Counted from the first letter of the stretch, positions 1 through 6,066 are shown. The stretch is DNA of 6,099 nucleotides from Gammaproteobacteria bacterium (GCA_020444775.1 JAGRHX010000770.1:1-6099); one strand, 5' to 3'. The notes: a model not told the origin generated them from the sequence alone. Made by a program: numbers and translations.

Positions 1-1258
1 ACTTGTCGTACCAGGCGCCGGTCGGTACCGCGACCTGCCGGACCTGCACGCCAATCTGACGCCATTGGTCGATGACCCAGGTGCCCACGTACTTGTAAGG
101 CTGGTCGACCGCGCGGTTGTGCAGGTCGAACTTGAGATTCTCCTGACCGGCTTCCTTGAGCAACTGCTTGGCCAGCTCTCGCGACTTCTTGATGTCCGGC
201 CACAAGCCCTCGATCTGCTCGAGCTCTTCCTTGGTCGCCGACAGCGGGTGACCGGGGAAGCCGACACCGCCCACGGTCTTGACGATCGCCACCTTGGACA
301 GGAACTTCGAACCGGACCAGCGATCGATCGCGAGGTTCAGCGCGCGCCGCACGCGCACGTCATCGAAGGGCTTCTTCAGGTGATTGAACACCACCAGGTT
401 GCCGCAGTTCCAGTCGCTTTCCTGGACGGTGACCTTGTCGCCGAGGGCCTTGACCAGATCGTCACGCGCCGCGGGTGGGAAACCCCGGAACTCGATACCG
501 GCGCGATCGCCGCGCACGGCCTGCAGTCGGACCGACATCTTCGGCGCGATGATCGCCTTGAAGCCGTCCAGATACGGTTGGCCTTCGTGGTGATACCCGT
601 CATAGCGCGCGCCCTCGATGAAGGCGCCGGCCTCGTGCTTGACGAACTTGAACGGACCGCTGCCGTTCACGTTCTGGCGATGCCAGGTGTAGCCGTGGGT
701 GTCCAGGTCCTTCTTGGAATAGATCCAGTTGAAGGGGGTGGCGAGGGCTGGCAGGAAGGCACCGGACGGATACTTCAGGGTGAAGACCACGGTCTCGGCG
801 TCCGGCGCGTCGATTGCGTCGACCATCGTGAAGAAGGCCTTACGCGAGCTCGGCACGCCTTCAGGGGGGAAGATGATCTTGTCGAAGCTGGCCTTGACAT
901 CGGCGGAGGTCAGAGGCGTGCCATCGTGGAACTTGACGTCCGTGCGGACCTTGAAGGTGTACTTGGTGCCGCCGTCGGTCGCTTCCGGCACGCCGCCTAC
1001 GCACAGGTCGCAGACGAAGTCCGGCGATCCCGGATTCTCCGGGTCGACACGAATCAGCAGGCTGTACATCGGCGCCAGCGGATGGATGACGCCAAAGGTG
1101 GTCTCTTGGTGTGCGTCATACGATGGTGGGTTGCTCGGCACCACGAAATCGAGGATGCCGCCTTTCTTCTGGGCGCTGGCATCGGTCATCGTGCCTGCGC
1201 CCAGTACGAGCGCGGCCCCGAGACCGAGTGCCATGGTACCTATTCGACCGAGTTTCAT
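1..1258 (-). CDS. Peptide-type ABC transporter substrate-binding protein (SBP family 5), C-terminus beyond window
   Basis: Binds a substrate in the periplasm and delivers it to an inner-membrane ABC permease of the dipeptide/oligopeptide/nickel class. The frame is open from the ATG at 1258 to the window edge (419 complete codons). Family members usually run 500-560 residues, so roughly the last 100-140 are missing. Residues 1-29 form a Sec signal peptide: basic start (MKLGR), an Ala/Leu/Gly-rich core, and a likely cleavage site ASA|Q at 29/30. Family-5 landmarks visible are FHDGTPLTSADVK near 110-122, VDAIDAPD near 146-153, NGSGPFKF at 198-205, VRVRRALNLAIDR at 301-313 and QWRQIGVQVR at 398-407. 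The start is supported by AGGAGG at 1274-1269, 10 bases upstream. It is the third gene in a minus-strand series after an LLM oxidoreductase and an aldolase. Permease and ATPase genes would be expected beyond position 1. Family-5 proteins also bind non-peptide ligands, so the ligand is unknown. Confidence 0.93.
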   Translation of the reverse strand, partial: MKLGRIGTMALGLGAALVLGAGTMTDASAQKKGGILDFVVPSNPPSYDAHQETTFGVIHPLAPMYSLLIRVDPENPGSPDFVCDLCVGGVPEATDGGTKYTFKVRTDVKFHDGTPLTSADVKASFDKIIFPPEGVPSSRKAFFTMVDAIDAPDAETVVFTLKYPSGAFLPALATPFNWIYSKKDLDTHGYTWHRQNVNGSGPFKFVKHEAGAFIEGARYDGYHHEGQPYLDGFKAIIAPKMSVRLQAVRGDRAGIEFRGFPPAARDDLVKALGDKVTVQESDWNCGNLVVFNHLKKPFDDVRVRRALNLAIDRWSGSKFLSKVAIVKTVGGVGFPGHPLSATKEELEQIEGLWPDIKKSRELAKQLLKEAGQENLKFDLHNRAVDQPYKYVGTWVIDQWRQIGVQVRQVAVPTGAWYDK

Positions 1259-1267
1259 GAGAACTAG

Positions 1268-1276
1268 TCCTCCTCT
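1268..1276 (-). promoter_or_regulatory. Strong ribosome binding site of the solute-binding protein gene
   Basis: The minus strand reads AGAGGAGGA, containing a full AGGAGG anti-SD match 10 bases before the ATG at 1258. It fixes the start and gives the complete signal peptide. Confidence 0.7.
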
Positions 1277-1324
1277 AGTGCTTGTTCTGTCTTGCTCTTC
1301 ATTGGTCGGACCCGGGCTCAGCCT

Positions 1325-1330
1325 AGCATA
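1325..1330 (-). promoter_or_regulatory. Possible -10 element upstream of the solute-binding protein gene
   Basis: The minus strand reads TATGCT at 1330-1325, in the 175-base gap between the aldolase stop and the binding-protein start. It would give a leader of about 60 bases. No good -35 hexamer lies 16-18 bases upstream, so this is only a candidate for an internal promoter. No GC stem followed by a T-run is visible after the aldolase gene, so readthrough from upstream is equally possible. Confidence 0.22.
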
Positions 1331-1355
1331 GTCATTCCGGCCATTGCACATGGAC

Positions 1356-1387
1356 GGGCGGCCGTGGCTGGGAACGGGGCGGCCGTG
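1356..1387. repeat. Two direct copies of GGGCGGCCGTG, 21 bases apart
   Basis: The 11-mer GGGCGGCCGTG occurs at 1356-1366 and again at 1377-1387. The copy-to-copy distance is 21 bases, about two helical turns, so a protein bound to both would sit on one face of the DNA. The pair lies in the gap upstream of the solute-binding protein gene. A shorter form, GCGGCCGTG, also lies upstream of the aldolase gene at 2279-2287. This could be an operator, or chance similarity in GC-rich DNA. Confidence 0.35.
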
Positions 1388-1433
1388 ACCGGGGCTGCCC
1401 GAGCAACCCGTCACGACCTCCGCCGAGGGGCTG

Positions 1434-2216
1434 TTAAGCGAGTGATTTCAAGAATTTGCTACGTGCCCCGGCAGCGCTCATCAGGAAGCTGAGGTCCGAG
1501 CCGCCGAGAACGAAACGTGCGCCCATGCCGATGTAGCGGGCGGCCAGTTCCTCGTCGTAGACACCGCCCATGCCTGCGCTCTTGCCGTGGCGTTGACAGG
1601 CATCGATGACTGTCCTGTAGGCCGCTTCGACGCGGGCATCGCCGAACTGGCCGTGGATGCCCATCTCGGCGCACAGGTCGTTGGTGCCGATGAGCAGCAC
1701 GTCGATACCATCCAGCGCGGCAATCGCATCGGCGTTCTCGACGGCGCGCGGCGTCTCGATCATCACCACCAGCAACAGATTCTCGTTCAGGACTTTGGTC
1801 ATCTCGGGAAGCGGCATGCTGGCAAAGCCGAGCTGGGCATGGGTCCCGGTCATGGAGCGATGTCCGATCGGCGGGAACTTGCAGTTGGCGACCGCGGCAG
1901 CGGCCTGTTCGGCATCGTCCACGTGCGGCACGACAATGCCCATCGCGCCACCATCGAGCACACGTGCAGCGTGGAAGTGCTGGTGACCGGGAACGCGGAC
2001 GATCGGCGTGACACCGCTGTCGAGCGCCGCCACGCTCAGCTGGCAGGCCAGATCCAGGTCATAGCTGCCGTGCTCCATGTCGATGAACAACCAGTCGAAG
2101 CCGCAGGCCTTGGCGATCCTGGCTGAGTCCATGGTGCGCAGATTGCGCAATCCCAGACCGATTGCCAGCTGGCCGTCGCGCAGCAGCTGGCGGGTGGTGT
2201 TATGGATGATGCTCAT
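1434..2216 (-). CDS. HpcH/HpaI-family aldolase (2-oxo-3-deoxy / dihydroxyheptenedioate aldolase type)
   Basis: A 260-residue cytosolic TIM-barrel aldolase of the HpcH/HpaI family. These metal-dependent class II enzymes reversibly cleave 4-hydroxy-2-oxo acids to pyruvate and an aldehyde. Compared with E. coli HpaI (recalled, not aligned by program), the visible key residues are the catalytic His in DMEHG (H49), the pyruvate-binding Arg in VRVPG (R74), the metal ligand Glu in VMIETP (E154), and the second metal ligand Asp in IGTNDLCAEMG (D180). The length is normal for the family. Position 152 is Met where HpaI has Gln (QIE), a subfamily difference that may change substrate or metal environment. 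A purine-rich AGGGGGGAA lies about 8 bases before the ATG at 2216. The gene follows the LLM oxidoreductase with an 89-base gap and precedes the transporter binding protein, which fits a catabolic role. The substrate is not determined. Citrate-lyase beta-like activity is less likely given the HpaI-type motifs. Confidence 0.93.
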   Translation of the reverse strand: MSIIHNTTRQLLRDGQLAIGLGLRNLRTMDSARIAKACGFDWLFIDMEHGSYDLDLACQLSVAALDSGVTPIVRVPGHQHFHAARVLDGGAMGIVVPHVDDAEQAAAAVANCKFPPIGHRSMTGTHAQLGFASMPLPEMTKVLNENLLLVVMIETPRAVENADAIAALDGIDVLLIGTNDLCAEMGIHGQFGDARVEAAYRTVIDACQRHGKSAGMGGVYDEELAARYIGMGARFVLGGSDLSFLMSAAGARSKFLKSLA

Positions 2217-2236
2217 GCTCGGGTTCCCCCCTGGAG

Positions 2237-2253
2237 GTGCACTGTGGTTGCAC
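2237..2253. promoter_or_regulatory. Short inverted repeat GTGCA-N7-TGCAC in the aldolase leader
   Basis: GTGCA at 2237-2241 and TGCAC at 2249-2253 form a 17-base interrupted palindrome just upstream of the aldolase ribosome binding site. Its size and dyad symmetry suit a dimeric repressor such as a GntR- or LysR-type protein, but the arms are only 5 bases, so chance is a real alternative. Confidence 0.22.
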
Positions 2254-2305
2254 AGGTGATGGATGGCATTGGTCGGTAGCGGCCGTGTCTTTTCGATCCG
2301 CCGGC

Positions 2306-3169
2306 TCAGGCGGGTGCGAAGGCCTCCAGAGTGCGCTCGGCCGCGTCCAGATCCCCGGGCTCATGGACGGGTTGGATGCAGACCTGGGTGGCGCCGGCGT
2401 CGAAGTGAGCCTGAATCCGCGCCTCGATGTCCGCCTGCGTGCCCCACACCACCATCGCGTCCATGAATCGATCGCTGCCGTCGCCTGCCAGATCCTTGTC
2501 GTCGAAGCCGAGCGAGCGCCAGTTGTTGCAGTAGTTGGGCAGGCTCATGTAGCGCTTCAGCTCGGCGCGTGCCAGGGCCCGGGCCTTGGCGGGCTCGGTC
2601 TCGAGCAGCACCTTCTGCTCGACCACCAGCCAGCGGTCGGGACCGAGAATGCGTTTGGCGCGCTCGGTGTGCTCGGGCGTGACGTTGTAGGGCAACGCGC
2701 CGCGGGTGGCGTCGCGTGACAGCTCCAGCATCTTCGGACCGAGCGCGGCCAGGGCGATCGGCCAGCCATGGTCGTCATCGCCAGCGGCGCTTCGCATGTG
2801 CTGCAGATAGCTGCGCATGGTGGACAGCGGCTTGCCGTACTGATGTCCGCGCAGATGCTCGACCATCGGCGCGTGCGACACGCCCAGCCCGAGCACGAAG
2901 CGGTTGCCGGAGATCTGTGCCAGCGTGCGGGCACCGGCGAAGGACGAGTAGGCATCTCGGGCGTAGATGCTGGCGATCGAGCTGCCGACCTTCAAACGCG
3001 TCGTGTTGCAGAGCAAAAAGCTGCCCAGTGACAGCGACTCGAAGCCGCGTGATTCAGAGTACCAGAGCGTCCCGTAGCCCAGCGATTCGATGCGGGCGAC
3101 GAAGCGTTTCCACTGTGCCGGGGTGAGCTTGTCGGCGCCATACCAGACGCCGAGTCGTCCGAGTTCCAT
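2306..3169 (-). CDS. LLM-class oxidoreductase, resembling the TIGR03620 (MSMEG_4141-type) F420-dependent family
   Basis: A 287-residue single-domain TIM-barrel enzyme of the luciferase-like monooxygenase superfamily, likely a cytosolic flavin- or F420-dependent oxidoreductase. Subfamily hallmarks are the N-terminal GRLGVWYG, WYSES at 36-40, RFVLGLGVSHAPMVEH at 90-105 followed by Y111-GKP, ALGPKMLELSRD at 142-153, and LPYNVTPEHT at 159-168. The C-terminal VWGTQADIEARIQAHFDAGA at 241-260 is the usual LLM ending. I recognise the GLGVSHAP and ALGPKMLEL blocks as typical of the TIGR03620 group, best known from mycobacteria. F420 use is family inference and is not shown here. The start is well supported: AGGAGG at 3180-3175 lies 5 bases before the ATG at 3169. 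The gene leads a minus-strand series with the aldolase 89 bases downstream. The substrate is unknown. Confidence 0.9.
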   Translation of the reverse strand: MELGRLGVWYGADKLTPAQWKRFVARIESLGYGTLWYSESRGFESLSLGSFLLCNTTRLKVGSSIASIYARDAYSSFAGARTLAQISGNRFVLGLGVSHAPMVEHLRGHQYGKPLSTMRSYLQHMRSAAGDDDHGWPIALAALGPKMLELSRDATRGALPYNVTPEHTERAKRILGPDRWLVVEQKVLLETEPAKARALARAELKRYMSLPNYCNNWRSLGFDDKDLAGDGSDRFMDAMVVWGTQADIEARIQAHFDAGATQVCIQPVHEPGDLDAAERTLEAFAPA

Positions 3170-3194
3170 GAGTTCCTCCTGGTCGTGCGCATAG

Positions 3195-3222
3195 TCTTTG
3201 TCGAGGTGTCTTTGTCGAGTTG
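3195..3222. repeat. 14-base tandem duplication TCTTTGTCGAG(G/T)TG
   Basis: Positions 3195-3208 and 3209-3222 are adjacent copies of a 14-base unit with one mismatch. They lie 26-53 bases upstream of the divergent LLM oxidoreductase start. On the minus strand each copy carries TCGACA, loosely like a -35 box, followed by TATGCG at 3194-3189. The spacing from the distal copy is 19 bases, so the promoter reading is weak. Confidence 0.6.
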
Positions 3223-3320
3223 CAGCCGTCGATCCGGGAGCGTCTCGTTCCGGGAGCTGGCGGGCGCCAACCCGACCTGGTCACCCCCGTTCCGATACGC
3301 CCCTGACGGGCGTCCGCGCG

Positions 3321-3341
3321 GCGCCGGCTGGCGGCCGGCGC
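3321..3341. other. GC-rich 8-bp hairpin
   Basis: GCGCCGGC at 3321-3328 pairs perfectly with GCCGGCGC at 3334-3341 around a 5-base loop (TGGCG). No T-run follows on either strand, so it is not a typical intrinsic terminator. It sits between the two divergent gene starts and could be an RNA structure or protein site. Confidence 0.45.
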
Positions 3342-3351
3342 GATCCGCGCA

Positions 3352-3387
3352 TGATACCCTGCCCCTGGGGTCGAGACTGATACCCTG
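3352..3387 (+). repeat. Paired direct repeats TGATACCCTG, possible extended -10 elements
   Basis: The 10-mer TGATACCCTG occurs at 3352-3361 and 3378-3387, 26 bases apart. Each contains TG-N-TACCCT, which matches the extended -10 pattern (TGn followed by TAnnnT), and both face the DUF952 gene about 100-135 bases downstream. No good -35 box accompanies either copy. A duplicated operator is an equally fair reading. Confidence 0.3.
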
Positions 3388-3474
3388 AATGGATGCGTGT
3401 GCCCGACCTCGGCATCGACCTGGTGCATGAACCATGAGCCACGGATGGCGGCGTTCACGGGCGCTTTTTTGTCT

Positions 3475-3480
3475 GAGGAG
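3475..3480 (+). promoter_or_regulatory. Ribosome binding site deciding the DUF952 start
   Basis: GAGGAG at 3475-3480 lies 6 bases before GTG 3487 and 3 bases before GTG 3484. Upstream ATG codons in the same frame (3397, 3427, 3445) have no comparable SD sequence. The site therefore argues for a start at 3487, which also fits the domain boundary. Confidence 0.6.
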
Positions 3481-3486
3481 ACTGTG

Positions 3487-3876
3487 GTGGAGCGTGGTCT
3501 GGAAGGTCTGATCTATCATGTCTGTGAGCGTGCCGCGTGGCAGGCTGCGCAGACGGCTGGTGTCTACGAGGGTTCCGCGCAGGATCGGGCAGACGGGTTC
3601 ATCCACTTCTCCGACCTGAGCCAGGTACGTGCCAGCACCGCCAGACATCGGGCCGGGCAGGACGATCTGGTGCTGCTGTGCGTGGATCCGCGGCCGTTGG
3701 GTTCGGCGTTGCGCTACGAGCCATCGCGTGGCGGGCGTTTGTTCCCGCATCTGTACGCGGTGCTGCCGCTCAGTGCGGTACGCGAGGTTCATGCGCTCGA
3801 GCTGGGCGCGGATGGCCGACATGTGTTTCCACACGGCTTTCCACAGACGAGCGCAAATGGCGTCGACCAGGATTGA
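3487..3876 (+). CDS. DUF952 domain protein
   Basis: A 129-residue protein that is almost entirely a DUF952 domain. Visible family blocks are LIYHVCERAAWQAA at 8-21, GVYEGSAQDRADGFIHFSD at 25-43 (with the conserved DGFIH at 36-40), LVLLCVDPRPLGSALRYE at 61-78, and FPHLYAVLPLSAV at 86-98. The biochemical function of DUF952 is not established to my knowledge, and some relatives appear next to or fused with other small-molecule enzymes. There is no signal peptide or membrane segment, so it is probably cytosolic. I chose GTG at 3487 because of GAGGAG 6 bases upstream and because the domain begins within ten residues. An ATG at 3397 in the same frame would add 30 residues unlike the family. The second LLM oxidoreductase follows in the same direction after 137 bases, so co-transcription is possible but unproven. 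Confidence 0.85.
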   Translation: MERGLEGLIYHVCERAAWQAAQTAGVYEGSAQDRADGFIHFSDLSQVRASTARHRAGQDDLVLLCVDPRPLGSALRYEPSRGGRLFPHLYAVLPLSAVREVHALELGADGRHVFPHGFPQTSANGVDQD

Positions 3877-3999
3877 GTCGATATCGTCGCGGGTTGCCGT
3901 GTCTGGCGCGGTGGGGCCGCGCTCGTAATGACAGATCCCGGTCAGCCGCCATCGGTATGGGCTAGGGATCTCCTTCTCTACTTGACGGATGCTCGCCGC

Positions 4000-4005
4000 G
4001 GGAGG
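4000..4005 (+). promoter_or_regulatory. Ribosome binding site deciding the second LLM start
   Basis: GGGAGG at 4000-4005 lies 8 bases before GTG 4014, but only 2 bases before TTG 4008 and 14 before ATG 4020. Spacing favours GTG 4014. The ATG at 4020 (two codons later) is the main alternative. Confidence 0.5.
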
Positions 4006-4013
4006 CGTTGAAC

Positions 4014-4955
4014 GTGGGAATGCAGGTAAAGCTTGGCATCGGGTTCATCGAAATGCCGCTGTCCACCGCCAGCGCCTTCTGGCGCTGGGTCGACCTCTGT
4101 GAGCATGGGGGTATCGATTCGATATGGCAGAGTGATCGTCTGATCTCCAAGCGGCCGATGCTCGAATGCATGAGCGCGATGGCGGCGATTGCCGGTGCCA
4201 CCCGGCAGATCAAGTTCGGCATGAGCGTGGCCTCGGTGGGGCTGCGCGAACCGGTGCTGCTGGCAAAGCAGTGCGCGACCATCGATATGCTCAGTGAGGG
4301 GCGCTTGTTGCCGGCTTTTGGCATCGGCAATCCGCTCAGCCCGGACTGGAAGGGCACCGGCACGCCGACCGAGGCGCGCGGCGCCCGAACCGACGAGGCG
4401 CTGGATATCATCAAGGCGCTGTGGACTGGTGAGACGCTGGACTTCGACGGCCGTTTCTACAAGCTGCAGGGCGCGTCGATCTCACCGCTGCCGGTGCAGA
4501 AGAAGCTGCCGTTCTGGATGGGGGGATCGAGCCCGGCGATGATCCGGCGTACCGCGCGTATCGGCACCGGCTGGCTGGGTGGTCGAGAGACGCCGGAGAA
4601 GGCCGGTCAGGTGATCCGGGCGATCAAGCAGGCCTGCGCAGACGCCGGGCGCAGCATCGATGCCGACCATTACGGCGCGAGCTTCAACTATCGCTTCGGT
4701 CGTCCGGAGGAGCCGATCGTGAGCGATTATCTGGAGCGCGCCGCGGCCCGCTTTCCGAATCGGGATCCGCGTGATTCGCTGGTGGTCGGTGACGCGCCGG
4801 CATTGCTCGAACGAGTCCGTGAGTTCGCGGCGCAGGGGGTGAGCAAGTTCGTGCTACGGCCGGTGGGCGCCGACGACGATGATATCCTGGCCCAGACCCG
4901 ACGCATGGTCGATGAGTTGCTGCCGGCCGTGCAGGGACTCGAGGCGGTCGGCTGA
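4014..4955 (+). CDS. LLM-class flavin/F420-dependent oxidoreductase (second subfamily)
   Basis: A 313-residue TIM-barrel protein of the luciferase-like monooxygenase superfamily, likely a cytosolic oxidoreductase using FMN or F420. Landmarks are the first strand VKLGIGFIE at 5-13, IWQSDR at 37-42 in the usual coenzyme-facing position, CATIDMLSEGRLLPAFGIGN at 87-106, the superfamily block RTDEALDIIKALWTGE near 125-140 with DFDGRFYKL at 143-151, and PFWMGGSSP at 166-174 followed by ARIGTGWL. This DEALDIIKALWTGE/FDGRFY pattern is that of Mer/F420-type LLM proteins and is absent from the first LLM enzyme in this window. The two are therefore different subfamilies rather than recent duplicates. 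The C-terminus is slightly extended with an acidic stretch (ADDDD near 286-290). The start follows GGGAGG spacing; ATG 4020 would shorten it by two residues. It lies downstream of the DUF952 gene and converges on the NlpC/P60 gene. The substrate is unknown. Confidence 0.9.
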   Translation: MGMQVKLGIGFIEMPLSTASAFWRWVDLCEHGGIDSIWQSDRLISKRPMLECMSAMAAIAGATRQIKFGMSVASVGLREPVLLAKQCATIDMLSEGRLLPAFGIGNPLSPDWKGTGTPTEARGARTDEALDIIKALWTGETLDFDGRFYKLQGASISPLPVQKKLPFWMGGSSPAMIRRTARIGTGWLGGRETPEKAGQVIRAIKQACADAGRSIDADHYGASFNYRFGRPEEPIVSDYLERAAARFPNRDPRDSLVVGDAPALLERVREFAAQGVSKFVLRPVGADDDDILAQTRRMVDELLPAVQGLEAVG

Positions 4956-5083
4956 GCTGACAGCGGGCCATATCGCATCAGCCATCCGGGTATCAGCCTC
5001 TGGATGCAGGAGTCAGGTGGCGATCTCGATGACGGCGGTCGGAGGGACCCGGCCTCGCTGGTGGCAGGTTCAGCGTGGGGCGG

Positions 5084-5965
5084 TCAGTAGGGTCGTCCGG
5101 CGCCGGCGTAGTAGCGTCGGAACCAGCTGCCGTTCAGTGATTCGACGCGCACCACGCCGCCGGTGCGCGGGGCGTGCACGATCTCGCCGTTGCCCAGATA
5201 GATGCCGACGTGACTGATACGTCTATCCGGCTTGAAGAACACCAGATCACCCGGCTGCAGGTGGGCACGGGTGATGGGGCGACGGCGATCGTACTGGCGC
5301 CGTGAGGTGCGTGGCACCGGCACGTTCTCCAGTCCGTAGCTGTACTGCACCAGGCCGCTGCAATCGAAGCCTTCATCGGGGGTTTCGCCACCGTAGCGAT
5401 AACGGGTGCCGATCATGGCCAGGGCGTTCAACGCGACCCGCACACCGAGCGGCTTGGTTGCGTTCACGTCACCTCGTGCCGCGCGCTGCAGCGCGTGCAG
5501 TGGATCGTTCCGGTCACGGAGCTGGCGCAGCGGGTTGAGATGGGCGGCCTGAATGCCCGCGGCGATGTCGAGGGCATTGCCAGCGTCATGCCCGAATCCC
5601 TGACCCGATCCCTCGCCAGATGCTTGTTCGGATTGATGCGCCGAGGCGGACTGCAGATCCGCTGTGCGTGGCGGCGGCACGCTCTGTCCGATCCAACCGT
5701 CCACCACCGCGACCGGCAACTGCGTGCAACCGCCCAGCAGCAGACAGCCGGCCACGGCAATGAGACGAAGGGCGATGAGACGAGACCTGGCCCACCGTGC
5801 CGCCGAGTCTCGATGGCCCTCGAAACGGTGTCGGCTCGATGAACGACAGCCGACTGGCGTCGACGATGCGACCGGTGGGGGCCGTGTCGTGCCGAGCGTT
5901 GCGACGCCCGGCGATCTCGAAACCCGCAATCTGGCGCGGAAGGGGTCAGCTACTCGCAACGACAC
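5084..5965 (-). CDS. NlpC/P60 family peptidoglycan endopeptidase, putative lipoprotein
   Basis: A likely cell-wall hydrolase of the NlpC/P60 papain-like class, in the manner of Spr/MepS. These cysteine peptidases cut the gamma-D-Glu to meso-DAP or DAP cross-link bonds in peptidoglycan. With the start at GTG 5965 it has 293 residues. The C-terminal domain spans about 172-293: RVALNALAMIGTRYRYGG, then FDCSGLVQYSY with catalytic Cys 202, LQPGDLVFF at 236-244, SHVGIYLGNGEIVHAP with His 252, and His 264 as the likely third residue. A lipobox LLGGC (Cys 80) follows a hydrophobic IALRLIAVAGCL run, indicating outer-membrane anchoring. Between them lies a Gln/Ser/Gly-rich linker. The start is uncertain. 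No ATG, GTG or TTG lies within 41 codons before the lipobox Cys. GTG 5965 has GGAGAG 4 bases upstream, and the ATG at 6040 is the alternative with a weak SD. The Arg/Ser/Pro-rich stretch before the signal segment looks non-coding. Confidence 0.85.
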   Translation of the reverse strand: MSLRVADPFRARLRVSRSPGVATLGTTRPPPVASSTPVGCRSSSRHRFEGHRDSAARWARSRLIALRLIAVAGCLLLGGCTQLPVAVVDGWIGQSVPPPRTADLQSASAHQSEQASGEGSGQGFGHDAGNALDIAAGIQAAHLNPLRQLRDRNDPLHALQRAARGDVNATKPLGVRVALNALAMIGTRYRYGGETPDEGFDCSGLVQYSYGLENVPVPRTSRRQYDRRRPITRAHLQPGDLVFFKPDRRISHVGIYLGNGEIVHAPRTGGVVRVESLNGSWFRRYYAGAGRPY

Positions 5966-5969
5966 TCGT

Positions 5970-5975
5970 CTCTCC
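5970..5975 (-). promoter_or_regulatory. Possible ribosome binding site for GTG 5965 of the NlpC/P60 gene
   Basis: The minus strand reads GGAGAG, 4 bases before GTG 5965. It is the best SD-like sequence in frame with the gene. It would still place the lipobox Cys at residue 80, unusually far from the N-terminus, so the match could be fortuitous. Confidence 0.35.
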
Positions 5976-6066
5976 GAATCGGTGCTCGAGCGATGGACGT
6001 CGTGCACCGGGTAGCGGTTCGGTATCACCGTGCAATACATGTCTGCTCAGTGCTATCGCAGTGGGC

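Larger units (their letters stand above)
3170..3486. other. Divergent intergenic region between LLM oxidoreductase and DUF952 gene
   Basis: This 317-base stretch separates the two divergently read genes and should hold the promoters of both. It contains a 14-base tandem duplication near the LLM start, a GC-rich hairpin, a pair of TGATACCCTG direct repeats, and a T6 run at 3465-3470 just before the DUF952 ribosome binding site. I see no confident -35/-10 pair and no convincing gene on either strand. Reading frames that cross it are antisense extensions. Confidence 0.5.

Noticed and set aside
65..1267. A 400-codon open frame on the plus strand
   Set aside because: It lies exactly antisense to the solute-binding protein gene, which has a signal peptide, a strong SD and clear family motifs. 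The antisense translation is rich in Val/Leu/Arg/Gly with no recognisable domain, as expected for a GC-rich shadow.
1587..2126. A 179-codon plus-strand frame inside the aldolase gene
   Set aside because: It is antisense to an aldolase with all catalytic and metal-binding residues in place, and it shows no domain of its own.
2237..2719. A 160-codon plus-strand frame over the end of the first LLM gene
   Set aside because: It is antisense to the conserved C-terminal half of the LLM enzyme and has no SD or recognisable motif.
2992..3834. A 280-codon open frame on the minus strand crossing the divergent region
   Set aside because: It overlaps the LLM start, the intergenic region and the antisense of the DUF952 gene. 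Its translation is Arg/Thr/Ser-rich without motifs, and the genes it overlaps are well supported.
3906..3922. A 6-bp stem GCGCGG/CCGCGC after the DUF952 gene as a terminator
   Set aside because: No T-run follows (the next bases are TCGTAATGAC) and the stem is short, so an intrinsic terminator cannot be supported.
4956..5083. A bidirectional terminator between the convergent LLM and NlpC/P60 genes
   Set aside because: I found no stem with flanking A- and T-runs in these 128 bases. Termination may be Rho-dependent or outside what I can see.
5664..6014. A 116-codon plus-strand frame opposite the NlpC/P60 N-terminal region
   Set aside because: I considered it because the NlpC N-terminus looks non-coding. 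However, its product is low-complexity Arg/Thr/Ser-rich sequence with no SD or family resemblance.
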